In this document: positions 39,061-48,992 of the stretch, one piece after another | Position numbering within the stretch: position 1 is the stretch's first letter | How the letters are laid out: each line of letters starts with the position of its first letter | Origin: Hyphomicrobium sp. CS1GBMeth3 | Lineage (GTDB): Bacteria > Pseudomonadota > Alphaproteobacteria > Rhizobiales > Hyphomicrobiaceae | NCBI RefSeq assembly: GCF_900117455.1 | Contig: NZ_FPHO01000003.1 | Location: 1,454,501 to 1,518,500 of the forward strand | DNA length: 64,000 bases | Reading direction: 5' to 3' | The notes under the pieces: generated by a model | Told to the model about the DNA's origin: nothing | Databases searched by the model: none | What the model saw: only the letters and a program-made list of their open reading frames with translations | Program-made: the position numbers and the translations under genes

Positions 39061-39852
39061 CTACTCGCTGCTCGGCGGCACCGTAACGACCACCGCATTG
39101 CCGCCACCGAAGCCTCCGATCGACCCAAACGACGGCATCGGCGAGGACTTGGGCTCCGACGGAGCAGGCTTCTCCGGGGCAGCCGCGGCTTCCGCTTGCT
39201 GCTCGGGCTCTTCCTTAGGCTTTTCAGTCTTTTGCGGCGCCGGTGTCGCTTTGGCGTCTATCCGTGGCTTGGGCGCAGGCTTTTGTTTTTTAGGAGGGGC
39301 CGGCGGCGGGTCATCCACACGCTCGACAACCCGGGCAGTATTTTGCGGGACACTCTCCGACCCCGTAACGACTGGCACGGCAGTCGCTTGAGCGTTGGGC
39401 GCGGAAGCCGCAGCCTCCTTTTTCTTGGCTGGCGTGCTCTTCTTAGCCGCTTTCTTCGGGGGCACCGGCGAACGGGCGGCGCAACGGGCCGGCACCAGCG
39501 TGCCGTCATTGAACGTGACATCCGCCACCCAAGCGCACGTCTTGAGGTCGCGGCAGGCCGCTTCGAAGAGGCCGCTGCATTGCGCGGCCGCCGCTTCCAC
39601 GGCCGCGAAATCGGATTCGGGCAGGGCCGCCACCGGGGTCAGCGGCTTGTTGGCCCACGGCAGCACCTCGCCGCCGGTGGAAAGGGTTTTGGCTGCGGGC
39701 GCCGGCTGAGCGCCGGTTGGCGCTGGGGCATCCGGCACGCTTTTGACGGTGATAGCAGGCGCCGGCGACTGGGCGGCCGAAAGCTGCACGCCCGCAACAA
39801 GTCCGCCCGACATGAATCCGCAAAGGAGCACTGCGGCTGATGTTCTTCTCAC
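39061..39852 (-). CDS. Exported Cys-containing, Lys/Pro-rich hypothetical protein
   Basis: This 263-residue protein has a signal peptide (LLCGFMSGGLVAGVQLSAAQ). Residues about 85-130 form a small domain with four cysteines (QCSGLFEAACRDLKTCAW and PARC), probably two disulfides. It is followed by KKAAKKSTPAKKKEA and a long PPAPPKKQKPAPKP linker. The C-terminus is Gly-rich (GSIGGFGGG). The layout suggests a periplasm-spanning or wall-associated protein. Confidence 0.65.
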   Translation of the reverse strand: MRRTSAAVLLCGFMSGGLVAGVQLSAAQSPAPAITVKSVPDAPAPTGAQPAPAAKTLSTGGEVLPWANKPLTPVAALPESDFAAVEAAAAQCSGLFEAACRDLKTCAWVADVTFNDGTLVPARCAARSPVPPKKAAKKSTPAKKKEAAASAPNAQATAVPVVTGSESVPQNTARVVERVDDPPPAPPKKQKPAPKPRIDAKATPAPQKTEKPKEEPEQQAEAAAAPEKPAPSEPKSSPMPSFGSIGGFGGGNAVVVTVPPSSE

Positions 39853-40033
39853 AGTCGTTCCCCCCGAACGTTAGGCATCTTGCCGATGCCTATGACCTGT
39901 GCATATACGCCGCCACACTATAGCGTTTGATGCAGAAAAACACGGCAAGACGATGGAGAAAATCCCCTCCGTAGACTAAAGCCTGTGCACACTTGGCAGA
40001 TTTTGCTGTGGGGACGCTGGGACGGAGTGCGCC

Positions 40034-40061
40034 TTGCGGCGACGGGGCGGGTGCCTATAGT
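40034..40061 (+). promoter_or_regulatory. sigma70-like promoter of argG
   Basis: TTGCGG (40034-40039), a 16-base spacer, then TATAGT (40056-40061) lie 45 bases before the argG ATG. Confidence 0.55.
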
Positions 40062-40106
40062 GCCCGCGCTTCTGAACACACACCGAGAGGAAAAGAGACC
40101 GAGGCC

Positions 40107-41342
<1,236 letters not shown>

Positions 41343-41486
41343 TGCAACCTTACAATTTTGGTGAGGAAGACGACAGCGACGGAAAATGTCGCTTTCGGTC
41401 GTTACTCCACACAAGGGCCTGGAACCCTCGTTCCGTAAGCCCCGTTATTCAATCATACGCCGGAACAAGAACAAGGAGAATTCGCG

Positions 41487-41804
41487 TTGAAGATTGCTGC
41501 TTTTGCCATTTCGGCTGCTTTGCTCGGCCTTGTGGGCGTTACGCCCGCGAGCGCCGCTCCTTCGGCTCCCACGGGGATTAAGGCCGCATTGGCTCTCGAA
41601 ACCGGCGTTGTTGATCAGGCTCAGTATCGCAATGATAAGCGCCGCGCATATCGCAAGGGCTACCGCAAGGGCCACCGTCACGGCTACCGCGCTGGCCACC
41701 GTTACAACCGCGCGCCTGCGGGTTGGCGTCGTTACTCCGCGCGTCCTTACGGTTGGCAGACGCGCGGCTGCATCGTCGTCGGCCCCGTTTGGTTCTGCCC
41801 ATAA
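41487..41804 (+). CDS. Small secreted basic His/Arg/Gly-repeat protein
   Basis: This 105-residue protein has a TTG start preceded by AAGGAGAA. A clear signal peptide ends near TPASA. The mature part has tandem YRKGYRKGHRHGYRAGHRY repeats, then an Arg/Trp/Tyr-rich tail with two cysteines (GCIVVGPVWFCP). Similar short proteins occur in Hyphomicrobiales with unknown role. The repeats could bind metal, haem or anionic polymers. Confidence 0.7.
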   Translation: MKIAAFAISAALLGLVGVTPASAAPSAPTGIKAALALETGVVDQAQYRNDKRRAYRKGYRKGHRHGYRAGHRYNRAPAGWRRYSARPYGWQTRGCIVVGPVWFCP

Positions 41805-41834
41805 GCCGGCAGCCTCAACGTTGTGACGCAGATC

Positions 41835-41863
41835 ATGCCGGGGATCACATCCCCGGCATTTTT
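41835..41863 (+). terminator. Terminator after the small basic protein gene
   Basis: ATGCCGGGGAT (41835-41845) and ATCCCCGGCAT (41849-41859) form an 11-bp stem with a CAC loop, then a short T-run. Confidence 0.85.
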
Positions 41864-41924
41864 CTTTGGCGCGTAGCGTGGAGACGGATTGGCCGAAATC
41901 CACCAGCTCGGGAAGATCGCGCTG

Positions 41925-42626
41925 CTACGATCCGACAGTCGCAGTCGGATACCTGAGGAAGTATCGGACGCCTGCTTCGACGATGTGCGGCTGCGATTTG
42001 TGCGGACCGTCGTGCTCGATGTAGACGACGTCGTAGCCCGCTTGCTTGAGGCGCGCGGCGTGCGCTCGGCCGGCCGTTTCGACAGGCGTCTGCTCGTCCT
42101 TGGATCCGTGAGCAATGAAGACGCACGGCGCTCCCTCCTGGTGGAGGGCGGTCATGAAGCCCGCCGAAAAGGCCAATACATGCGTGACGAAATCGCCGTT
42201 GCAAAGCCCGTTCGACAAGGAATAGCTGCCGCCATCGGAATGCCCGGCGAAGGCAAAGCGAGCGGGATCGAGCGCAAACCGTGACGCGACCTCTGCGAGC
42301 GCGATGTCGAGCCGCTCGAGATCGGGTCCATTGCCCGCGATGACGATGTCCCAAGTCGGCAACAGCGATTGAGGCACGAGCAGCAGGAACTTGTTGTCCT
42401 CGGCGTGCTGCTTCATGATCGGCAAAATCTTTTCGGCGCTCCCTCCGCCGCCGTGGAACAGGACCATGAACGGCGTGGGTTTGGTCGCATCGATGCCGTC
42501 GGGCACGACCATGACATAATCTCGCTCCTCGAAAAGACCGAGATCGTGACGGCCTGGCGGAAGCGGCGCCTTGGTCGGCTTCCTGTGCCGAAAGGTGAGG
42601 CGGCCGGCGAGATGCGGGTCGATCAT
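41925..42626 (-). CDS. Alpha/beta hydrolase (phospholipase/carboxylesterase-like)
   Basis: This 233-residue protein is read from the ATG at 42626, with AGGGA six bases upstream. The alpha/beta-hydrolase fold has an oxyanion segment MVLFHGGGGSAEK. The nucleophile elbow is GHSDGGSYS, the acid is in HGSKDEQTP and the catalytic His in DGPHKSQPH. The nearest types are polyhydroxybutyrate-depolymerase/esterase-like or dienelactone-hydrolase-like enzymes. No signal peptide is visible. The substrate is unknown. Confidence 0.8.
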   Translation of the reverse strand: MIDPHLAGRLTFRHRKPTKAPLPPGRHDLGLFEERDYVMVVPDGIDATKPTPFMVLFHGGGGSAEKILPIMKQHAEDNKFLLLVPQSLLPTWDIVIAGNGPDLERLDIALAEVASRFALDPARFAFAGHSDGGSYSLSNGLCNGDFVTHVLAFSAGFMTALHQEGAPCVFIAHGSKDEQTPVETAGRAHAARLKQAGYDVVYIEHDGPHKSQPHIVEAGVRYFLRYPTATVGS

Positions 42627-42792
42627 GTCTTCCCTTGGCATTTTACGCGGTTGGCAGCAAGGGAAGGGCCTCCGGATGTCCTATCCCTCGGCGCAAACCG
42701 TGACCGGGAAGGTCGCCGATCGCACGGCCCTTGAAATGTCATCGTCGCGCGATCACCATGCCTCGCCTTCGTCTCAGCCAGCTTGACCTCCC

Positions 42793-43554
42793 ATGACCCG
42801 CGCCTCGCTCAACCGCACGCTCCGCCGCGCCTACGTCGGCCTCGGCCTTGTTCTCCTCATCGCGCTCTGCGCGAGATTCGCCGATCGAATTCCCGGCATC
42901 GCCGGCACGCCGATCAAAACGGCGGCGCTGGATCTCTACGAGTATCTGAAGGACATGGCGCTGGTGTTCGTGACTGTGGTCGCGGCCTATCTCGCCAACG
43001 TCTTCCAGAAACGGTCCAAGTTCGTGGAGAGCCTGGAGGAGGAATGGCGCGGCATCGTCCGCACCAAGTCGGCGCTGTTCACCTATTGCGAGAAGCCGTA
43101 CGTCTCGACCGACGACTATCTCGCCGCGTTCTGCCGCATCTCCGAAACCATCGACAACATGCGCATCGTCTATGCGAACGTCGGAGAGACGGACGAGCTC
43201 ATCGGGCTTTATCCGTATGCGCCGCTGCATGACATGCGCCGCGCACTGCAGACGCTCGATCCACGGCAACGCCCGGACATTCCACCAGAGGAAAAGAAGC
43301 TCGCCCGCGATGCCATTCTGCAGTCGTTCTATGCGCTGCGCGAGAATTTCCTCGAGGAGCTTGACCTGAAGGAGCCTGATAATCCGCTCACCGCCTCGGT
43401 CGCGCGCCGTCTCAAAAAGCCGGGGGCCACACGGGGAGCGGGCAGGATCGAAGCGCGCCAGCTTGCGCTCTACAAAGCGCACGATGCGCCCCGAAAGCCG
43501 GACGTCGAAGAGTTCCTTTGGCGCCTGCACGCGGAGGAGCAGCAGAAGCGCTAG
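42793..43554 (+). CDS. Hypothetical membrane-anchored protein
   Basis: This 253-residue protein has a first helix at about 14-30 (VGLGLVLLIALCARF) and a second at about 52-72 (MALVFVTVVAAYLANVF). A charged helical cytosolic domain follows, with an EEEWRGIVRTKSALFTYCE segment. The C-terminus is Arg/Lys/Glu-rich. It lies 14 bases before a VOC gene. No family was recognised. Confidence 0.7.
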   Translation: MTRASLNRTLRRAYVGLGLVLLIALCARFADRIPGIAGTPIKTAALDLYEYLKDMALVFVTVVAAYLANVFQKRSKFVESLEEEWRGIVRTKSALFTYCEKPYVSTDDYLAAFCRISETIDNMRIVYANVGETDELIGLYPYAPLHDMRRALQTLDPRQRPDIPPEEKKLARDAILQSFYALRENFLEELDLKEPDNPLTASVARRLKKPGATRGAGRIEARQLALYKAHDAPRKPDVEEFLWRLHAEEQQKR

Positions 43555-43568
43555 GCAGATCGAGAACC

Positions 43569-43970
43569 ATGCAACTCCTGGCCAACATCGACGTCGAGAA
43601 CGTTGCCGCGGCGACCGACTTCTACTGCCGTGCGCTTGGCCTCAAAGTCGGCCGCCGCCTCGGCCCCGGCGCGGTAGAACTGCTCGGCGCTTCGAGCCCG
43701 ATCTACCTGCTCGAGAAGCCGGCAGCTAGCGCTGCCACCGGCTCAGGCCATCGGCGCGGCTACGCCCGGCATTGGACACCCGTCCATCTGGACTTCGTGG
43801 TGCCGGACATCCAGGCCGCATCTGCAACGGCGATCGCCGCCGGAGCCGCCCCGGAAGGCGAGGTGCGAACTCATGTCTGGGGACATATCGCCGTTTTCTC
43901 GGACCCGTTCGGGAACGGGTTCTGCCTGATCCAATTCCTTAACCGCGGCTACGACGAGATCGCGACCTGA
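43569..43970 (+). CDS. VOC-family protein (glyoxalase superfamily)
   Basis: This 133-residue single-domain protein starts MQLLANIDVENVAAATDFYC. Its second half has HLDFVVPDIQAASATA, and it closes with FSDPFGNGFCLIQFL. A VOC fold is clear, but the usual metal ligands (His/Glu) are only partly present, so it may bind small molecules rather than catalyse. Substrate unknown. Confidence 0.75.
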   Translation: MQLLANIDVENVAAATDFYCRALGLKVGRRLGPGAVELLGASSPIYLLEKPAASAATGSGHRRGYARHWTPVHLDFVVPDIQAASATAIAAGAAPEGEVRTHVWGHIAVFSDPFGNGFCLIQFLNRGYDEIAT

Positions 43971-44102
43971 GCCTCCCCTGCGTCGGAAAAGCCCACGAAA
44001 TGCAGGTCACTGGCGCACCAGCCACGGTTGTGCTACGTCCGCGCCAGATTTTTGCAGCGCACACGCCTCCACCATAGGTTGCGCAGGCACCCCAGGACAC
44101 CA

Positions 44103-45941
44103 ATGAACATTCGTAATATCGCGATCATCGCGCACGTCGACCACGGCAAAACCACCCTCGTCGACGAGCTTCTGAAGCAATCGGGCTCCTTCCGCGACAA
44201 CCAGAAGGTTGCGGAGCGGGCGATGGATAGCAACGACCTCGAGCGCGAGCGTGGCATCACCATCCTCGCCAAGTGCACGAGCGTGGTCTGGAAAGACACG
44301 CGCATCAATATCATCGACACGCCCGGCCACGCCGACTTCGGCGGCGAGGTGGAGCGCATCCTGAACATGGTCGACGGCGTGGTGGTCCTGGTGGACGCGT
44401 CAGAAGGCCCGCTCCCCCAAACCAAGTTCGTCGTGTCCAAGGCCCTGAAGCGCGGCATCCGCCCGATCGTCGCCATCAACAAGATCGACCGCCCCGACGA
44501 GCGGCACCTCGACGTGCTGAACGAGATCTTCGATCTCTTCGCCAACCTGGATGCCACCGACGAGCAGCTCGACTTCCCTGTTCTCTACGGCTCGGGCCGC
44601 AACGGCTGGATGGCGCTCGACCCGGCTGGTCCGCGCGAGAACCTGGCGCCGATGTTCGACCTCATCGTAAGCCACGTGCCGCCGCCGACCGTCGAGCCCG
44701 GCCCTACTCGCATGCTTGCGACGACGCTCGAGGCGGACAATTTCCTCGGCCGCATCCTCACCGGCCGCATCTCGTCTGGCACGCTGAAACCCAACCAGCA
44801 GCTCAAGGCGCTTAACCGCGACGGCAAGCTGCTCGAGACGTTCCGCGTCACCAAGGTGCTGGCGTTTCGCGGGCTTGAGCGCGTTCCGGTTGACGAGGCT
44901 CACGCAGGCGAGATCGTCGCGATCGCTGGCATGAGCGAGGCAACCGTTGCCGACACGTTGTGCGATCCCTCGGTCGAGCAGCCGATCGAGGCACAGCCCG
45001 TCGATCCTCCCACGCTGTCGATGACCTTTCGCGTCAACGACGGTCCGTTCGCCGGAACCGAAGGCGACAAGGTGCAGAGCCGCGTCATCCGTGACCGCCT
45101 GCAGAAAGAGGCAGAGCGCAACATTGCCATTCGCGTCACGCCCTCGACGGAGGGCGGCGAGTCGTTTGACGTGGCTGGACGCGGCGAGCTTCAGCTCGCC
45201 ATTTTGCTTGAGAACATGCGCCGCGAAGGCTTCGAGCTCACGGTCTCGCGTCCGAAGGTGGTGTTCGTGACCGACGAGGCGACGGGCCAACGGCTCGAGC
45301 CCATCGAGGAGGTCATCATCGACGTCGACGAGGGTCACACAGGCATCATCGTGCAGAAGCTTTCCGAGCGGAAGGGAGAGCTTCTGGAGATGCGTCCCTC
45401 GGGCGGCGGGCGCACGCGCATGGTGTTCCACGTCCCGACGCGCAGCCTTCTCGGCTATCAGGCGGAGCTGCTTTCGGACACGCGCGGCACAGCCGTCATG
45501 AACAAGCTGTTTCACGCCTACGAGTCCTATCGTGGCGAGATCGCCGGCCGCCACACCGGCGTGCTGATCTCGAACTCGGACGGCGAAGCAGCAGCCTACG
45601 CCATCTTCAACCTTCAGGATCGCGGCCCGTTCTTCATTGGTCCGCAGACCAAGGTCTACGTCGGCATGATCGTGGGAGAGCACACACGCGACAACGATCT
45701 CGAAGTCAATGTCGTCAAGGGCAAGAAGCTCACCAACGTTCGCGCCTCCGGAAAGGATGACGCGGTTCTGCTGACGCCGCCGGTAAAGCTCACGCTCGAG
45801 CGGGCGATGAGCTACATCACCGACGAGGAGCTGGTCGAGGTGACGCCGAAGTCGATCCGGCTACGCAAGCGTTGGTTGGACCCCAATGAGCGCAAGAAGC
45901 AGGAGCGCAAACGCGAGGCCGATCGCGAAGCCGTGGCCTAA
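44103..45941 (+). CDS. typA: Translational GTPase TypA/BipA
   Basis: This 612-residue ribosome-associated GTPase is read from the ATG at 44103. G1 is AHVDHGKTT, switch I ERERGITI, G3 DTPGHADFGGEVER and G4 NKIDRP. Beta-barrel and EF-G-like domains follow, then the TypA C-terminal domain (YITDEELVEVTPKSIRLRKR). It acts in ribosome assembly and stress or cold response. Confidence 0.97.
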   Translation: MNIRNIAIIAHVDHGKTTLVDELLKQSGSFRDNQKVAERAMDSNDLERERGITILAKCTSVVWKDTRINIIDTPGHADFGGEVERILNMVDGVVVLVDASEGPLPQTKFVVSKALKRGIRPIVAINKIDRPDERHLDVLNEIFDLFANLDATDEQLDFPVLYGSGRNGWMALDPAGPRENLAPMFDLIVSHVPPPTVEPGPTRMLATTLEADNFLGRILTGRISSGTLKPNQQLKALNRDGKLLETFRVTKVLAFRGLERVPVDEAHAGEIVAIAGMSEATVADTLCDPSVEQPIEAQPVDPPTLSMTFRVNDGPFAGTEGDKVQSRVIRDRLQKEAERNIAIRVTPSTEGGESFDVAGRGELQLAILLENMRREGFELTVSRPKVVFVTDEATGQRLEPIEEVIIDVDEGHTGIIVQKLSERKGELLEMRPSGGGRTRMVFHVPTRSLLGYQAELLSDTRGTAVMNKLFHAYESYRGEIAGRHTGVLISNSDGEAAAYAIFNLQDRGPFFIGPQTKVYVGMIVGEHTRDNDLEVNVVKGKKLTNVRASGKDDAVLLTPPVKLTLERAMSYITDEELVEVTPKSIRLRKRWLDPNERKKQERKREADREAVA

Positions 45942-46142
45942 CGGACTTCAAGAAATGTTACGGTTTTCAGGCCAGTAACCGCACCTCTGGTGAGTGGAAA
46001 GGCGCTGGACTGGCACCACTTTGAATTGTAAAATACCAATGTAAAGTTCAAATATTTCCTTTGCCGTGCAGACGTTGCGTGGATCGATTTTTTCAGCTGG
46101 CGGCCGCAAAGCCAGCCGCTGGCACCGAATAGGGGTTGGCCC

Positions 46143-46643
46143 TTGAAGAAGCTCGACGAGTGCACCGCACTCAATATTTTGAGTGCAACGCACGATGCCT
46201 GGTGCAGAGCCGACATCGAACGTCTGCTGAGTTACTATGCAGACGATTGCGTCTACTGGTGCAATGCAGGCCCATTGAACGGCGTCCCCTTCGTTATCGA
46301 AGGGAAGCAAGCGCTTCGCACTTTTCTCTGGTCGATCACGTCAGTCGCAGAAAGTCGGGCGGTCATCGAGCATTTTCATTTCGAGGACGGCCTGGGGCGC
46401 GCTAACGTCGAGGCCTACCTTCGCCACCGGCGAACCGGTCTCGTGCTCGCCGGATCGTACCGCCATATTGTCACCTATCGCGGTCGCAAGATCGCTCGCT
46501 CCGAGCAGTATCACGATGCGGCCAAGATGGCGGCGTTCTGGCAAATGGTGAGATGCGACGAAGCCTCCGAGGATCGTGATCTGCCGGCGTCCCTGGACTC
46601 AGCGGTTATCGGTGTGCGAGCGCAAGGCCGCGAGCGCACCTGA
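46143..46643 (+). CDS. SnoaL-like / NTF2-fold protein
   Basis: This 166-residue protein uses a TTG start at 46143 after GGGG. The NTF2-like fold begins LSATHDAWCRADIERLLSYY with an acidic DDCVYWC strand, and EGKQALRTFL follows. The family includes polyketide cyclases and small-molecule isomerases. Its last 45 bases overlap the end of the convergent TetR gene. Confidence 0.7.
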   Translation: MKKLDECTALNILSATHDAWCRADIERLLSYYADDCVYWCNAGPLNGVPFVIEGKQALRTFLWSITSVAESRAVIEHFHFEDGLGRANVEAYLRHRRTGLVLAGSYRHIVTYRGRKIARSEQYHDAAKMAAFWQMVRCDEASEDRDLPASLDSAVIGVRAQGRERT

Positions 46644-47261
46644 TAGAAACTTGCGCACCACCAGCGAGACGAATGCGTCGGTGTCCGTCGTGAGCTTGAC
46701 GCCGTAGATCCAGCGCCGGATCGCGAGATAGAAGATCTCTCCGTGCAGTCCCCACGAGAGTTCGAGCGCCTCGTTCGTCGGAGCGCTGCCGCTACGCTTG
46801 CCGCTCGCCAGCCGGCTGAGCTCCGCCGCAACCGGCACGATGACCTTGCGCCGAATGAGGCTCAGATAGCGCTGGTTGATGGCAACGCCGGCAAGGCCGC
46901 CGTAGACGAATGTTCTGACCCACTCGGGACGGTCGATCACCTTTACATAGTCGCCGTAGAAACGAATGAGCCGCTCGCCAAAGTCCAGCCTTTGGTCGCT
47001 GAGCAGTGCATCCCACGCCGGATCCCAACGGCTCGCGAACGTTCGTTCGTAGACGCGGTCCACGAGAGCGTCCTTGGTCGGGAAATAGCGGAACAGAAGC
47101 GCGTGTGAGATGCCGATCCGCTTGGCGAGATCTCTCATGTTTCCGTCGAAGCCGACCTCGGCGAAATAGCGCGTTGCCCCGGCCACGATCTCTTCCTCGC
47201 GCTGTTCGGGCAGGAGCCGCTTGCGTTTCCCTTGTCCACCGTCAGTCCCGGTTCTCTGCAT
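46599..47261 (-). CDS. TetR/AcrR-family transcriptional regulator
   Basis: This 220-residue repressor has an N-terminal HTH (RDLAKRIGISHALLFRYFPTK near 45-65). A basic lead-in (GKRKRLLPEQREEEIV) precedes it. The ligand domain is helical and unassigned. It is divergent from an ABM monooxygenase gene, and two identical-type palindromes lie in the 126-base gap, which suits autoregulation plus control of that gene. Confidence 0.92.
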   Translation of the reverse strand: MQRTGTDGGQGKRKRLLPEQREEEIVAGATRYFAEVGFDGNMRDLAKRIGISHALLFRYFPTKDALVDRVYERTFASRWDPAWDALLSDQRLDFGERLIRFYGDYVKVIDRPEWVRTFVYGGLAGVAINQRYLSLIRRKVIVPVAAELSRLASGKRSGSAPTNEALELSWGLHGEIFYLAIRRWIYGVKLTTDTDAFVSLVVRKFLSGALAALRSHTDNR

Positions 47262-47294
47262 GAGTCACCCAACAAGGCACGGCGTGCGACGTGT

Positions 47295-47308
47295 TGACCA
47301 CTTGGTCA
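47295..47308. promoter_or_regulatory. TetR operator candidate 1
   Basis: TGACC-ACTT-GGTCA forms a perfect 5+5 inverted repeat within the tetR/ABM intergenic gap. It matches site 2 in both arms and spacing. Confidence 0.65.
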
Positions 47309-47341
47309 CCACTGCGCCATGTGCGACTCCACCAATATTAC

Positions 47342-47355
47342 TGACCAAAAGGTCA
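47342..47355. promoter_or_regulatory. TetR operator candidate 2
   Basis: TGACC-AAAA-GGTCA repeats the arms of site 1 with centres 47 bases apart, about 4.5 helical turns. It lies 32 bases before the ABM gene start. Confidence 0.65.
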
Positions 47356-47387
47356 TTAGTCCATTGTGGTTCGAAAAGGATGCCCCC

Positions 47388-47684
47388 ATGCCGAGCAAGC
47401 CGATCGTCGTCACGCTGCGCCTGACGCCATCCGACCCGAAGGCCTTCCAGAGCTTCCTCGCCGAGATACTGCCCGATACGCGTAAAGCGCGCGGCTGCCG
47501 CTACGCGAAGACGTACGTCACAAAGGATGGAGCAGAAGGGGTCCTGCTGCTGCAAGAGTGGAATTCGCCCGAAGATCAGCAAGCCTACATGGCATGGCGT
47601 GAATCGACGGGCGTGCTGCAGATGTTTCTGGGCCACCTGGCAACGCCGGCCGATGTGCAGATCTGGCAGGCTGACCCGGCCTGA
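47388..47684 (+). CDS. ABM-domain (antibiotic biosynthesis/quinol monooxygenase-like) protein
   Basis: This 98-residue protein is read from the ATG at 47388 with AAAGGA upstream. The dimeric ferredoxin-like ABM fold shows VVTLRLTPSDPKAFQSFL, then GCRYAKTYVT and VLLLQEWNSPEDQQAYMAW. Relatives oxidise quinols without cofactors or are small-molecule binders. It is divergent from tetR, so its inducer may also be its substrate. Confidence 0.85.
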   Translation: MPSKPIVVTLRLTPSDPKAFQSFLAEILPDTRKARGCRYAKTYVTKDGAEGVLLLQEWNSPEDQQAYMAWRESTGVLQMFLGHLATPADVQIWQADPA

Positions 47685-47708
47685 CGCCGGGGCAGCCAAT
47701 GGCAGCCC

Positions 47709-48992
47709 CTACTCGATGACGATGGTTGCGACGTAATCCATCGTCCGGTTGACGTTGTCGGCCGGCAGCAGCGTGTTGAGGAGATAGGATGTCGGAGAGT
47801 AGTTCTCCGGCACGGCCCGGTTGAACGCAGCTCGGATGAGCCTCGCCCTGAGTCTCTGCACGACGTTGCCGCCGCTGACGCCCAGATAGTAGTCCTTGAG
47901 CGTCTCAAACTTGGGCTGCATGTCGATCGCGACCTTGCGGTGGCCCTCCGACATCTTCTTGAGGCCCTCGGGGTTCTCGATGAAGACGGACTCGAGCAGC
48001 TCCCGTTTCTGTGTCGCCGGAATCTTGAGCCCGTCGACCACCGTCAGAGGTCCATCCGCGAGCCCGACGACGGCGCTGCGCCCGGTGCTTGTCACGCTGT
48101 TGCCGGCCGCATCGAGCGGCTTCATCGGCTGCTTGACGCACGACGGCACGCGGCTGCCCCTGAACTGATCGGCCGTCGCGGTAGGGTCGCAGCCCTTGAG
48201 CGACAGCAGCGCCCAGGCAAACTCGGAGCAATAGAGATCGAGCGTGCCGGGTGGGTTCTGCCCGAGCGCGATCTGTCCGAGGTTCTTCACAAACTCCACC
48301 GGCTTGCCGGGCTTGAACTTCGGCGCATTGTAGTCGTCGTTGAACTTGATCTGGCTCGGATAGACGCGCTTGGCGCTGCTGTTGAGGCGCGTCGCCCAGG
48401 CAAGGATGTTGGCGCGCTCGGCATCGCTGAGACCGCGCGGGCGGATGACATGGATAAGATTCAGCGTCCGATAGTGCTCGCTCGTAAGGTCCGCCACCAT
48501 ACCGCGGCCCAGGTATTCCTCGTTGAGCGGGTTATCGATATTCTTGAGCTTCCCGTCCTTGATGTAGGCCACGCCCGTATGGCTGATCCCCATCTGCACG
48601 TTGGGATAGGCACCGGCTCCGCCCCATTCGGATCGGAACGTCAGCAGGAGATCCCCCGTCTGGAAGATGCCGCTCTTGGCTAGCCGCGCCGCCATGCCGG
48701 CCCGCGGCGTGACGACCAGGCGTAGGCCGGCGTCGCTTCCGGTCTTGATCGCGTCCGGATGCTTGAAGTCGAGCAGGATGTCGGTCGTGTTGAACGGTCC
48801 CGAGAGCGGCGCCCACGTGCTCTTCGGCAGCGTGAAATAAATCGGCAGGTTGAGCTTCTTGGCGAGGCGTTCGTTGGCCTTCTCGCTGAAGGTGAAATCC
48901 TTCGCCGCCAAGGCCGCCGTGCCTCCCACGGCCAACACCGCCGCGGCTGCGATCGACGTGAGCGCCCTACCTCTCAACTTCCACTTCGCCAT
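47709..48992 (-). CDS. Exported putative permuted papain-fold (YiiX-like) protein
   Basis: This 427-residue protein is read from the ATG at 48992 with GGGGGAACG upstream. The signal peptide is LTSIAAAAVLAVGGTAALAA. A GDLLLTFRSEWGG strand is followed by GISHTGVAYI with His138. Much later comes LDLYCSEFAWALL with Cys255. A His before the Cys in this spacing matches the circularly permuted NlpC/P60 amidases such as YiiX. The C-terminal 150 residues are unassigned. It may hydrolyse peptidoglycan or lipoamide bonds. Confidence 0.6.
   Translation of the reverse strand: MAKWKLRGRALTSIAAAAVLAVGGTAALAAKDFTFSEKANERLAKKLNLPIYFTLPKSTWAPLSGPFNTTDILLDFKHPDAIKTGSDAGLRLVVTPRAGMAARLAKSGIFQTGDLLLTFRSEWGGAGAYPNVQMGISHTGVAYIKDGKLKNIDNPLNEEYLGRGMVADLTSEHYRTLNLIHVIRPRGLSDAERANILAWATRLNSSAKRVYPSQIKFNDDYNAPKFKPGKPVEFVKNLGQIALGQNPPGTLDLYCSEFAWALLSLKGCDPTATADQFRGSRVPSCVKQPMKPLDAAGNSVTSTGRSAVVGLADGPLTVVDGLKIPATQKRELLESVFIENPEGLKKMSEGHRKVAIDMQPKFETLKDYYLGVSGGNVVQRLRARLIRAAFNRAVPENYSPTSYLLNTLLPADNVNRTMDYVATIVIE

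Noticed and set aside
44400..45683. A 427-codon open frame antisense to typA
   Set aside because: It is the complement of a conserved GTPase, without domain features or a ribosome binding site.
46081..46130. Stem-forming segment CAGCTGGC/GCCAGC after typA
   Set aside because: The stem is short and imperfect and no T-run follows, so it is not supported as a terminator.
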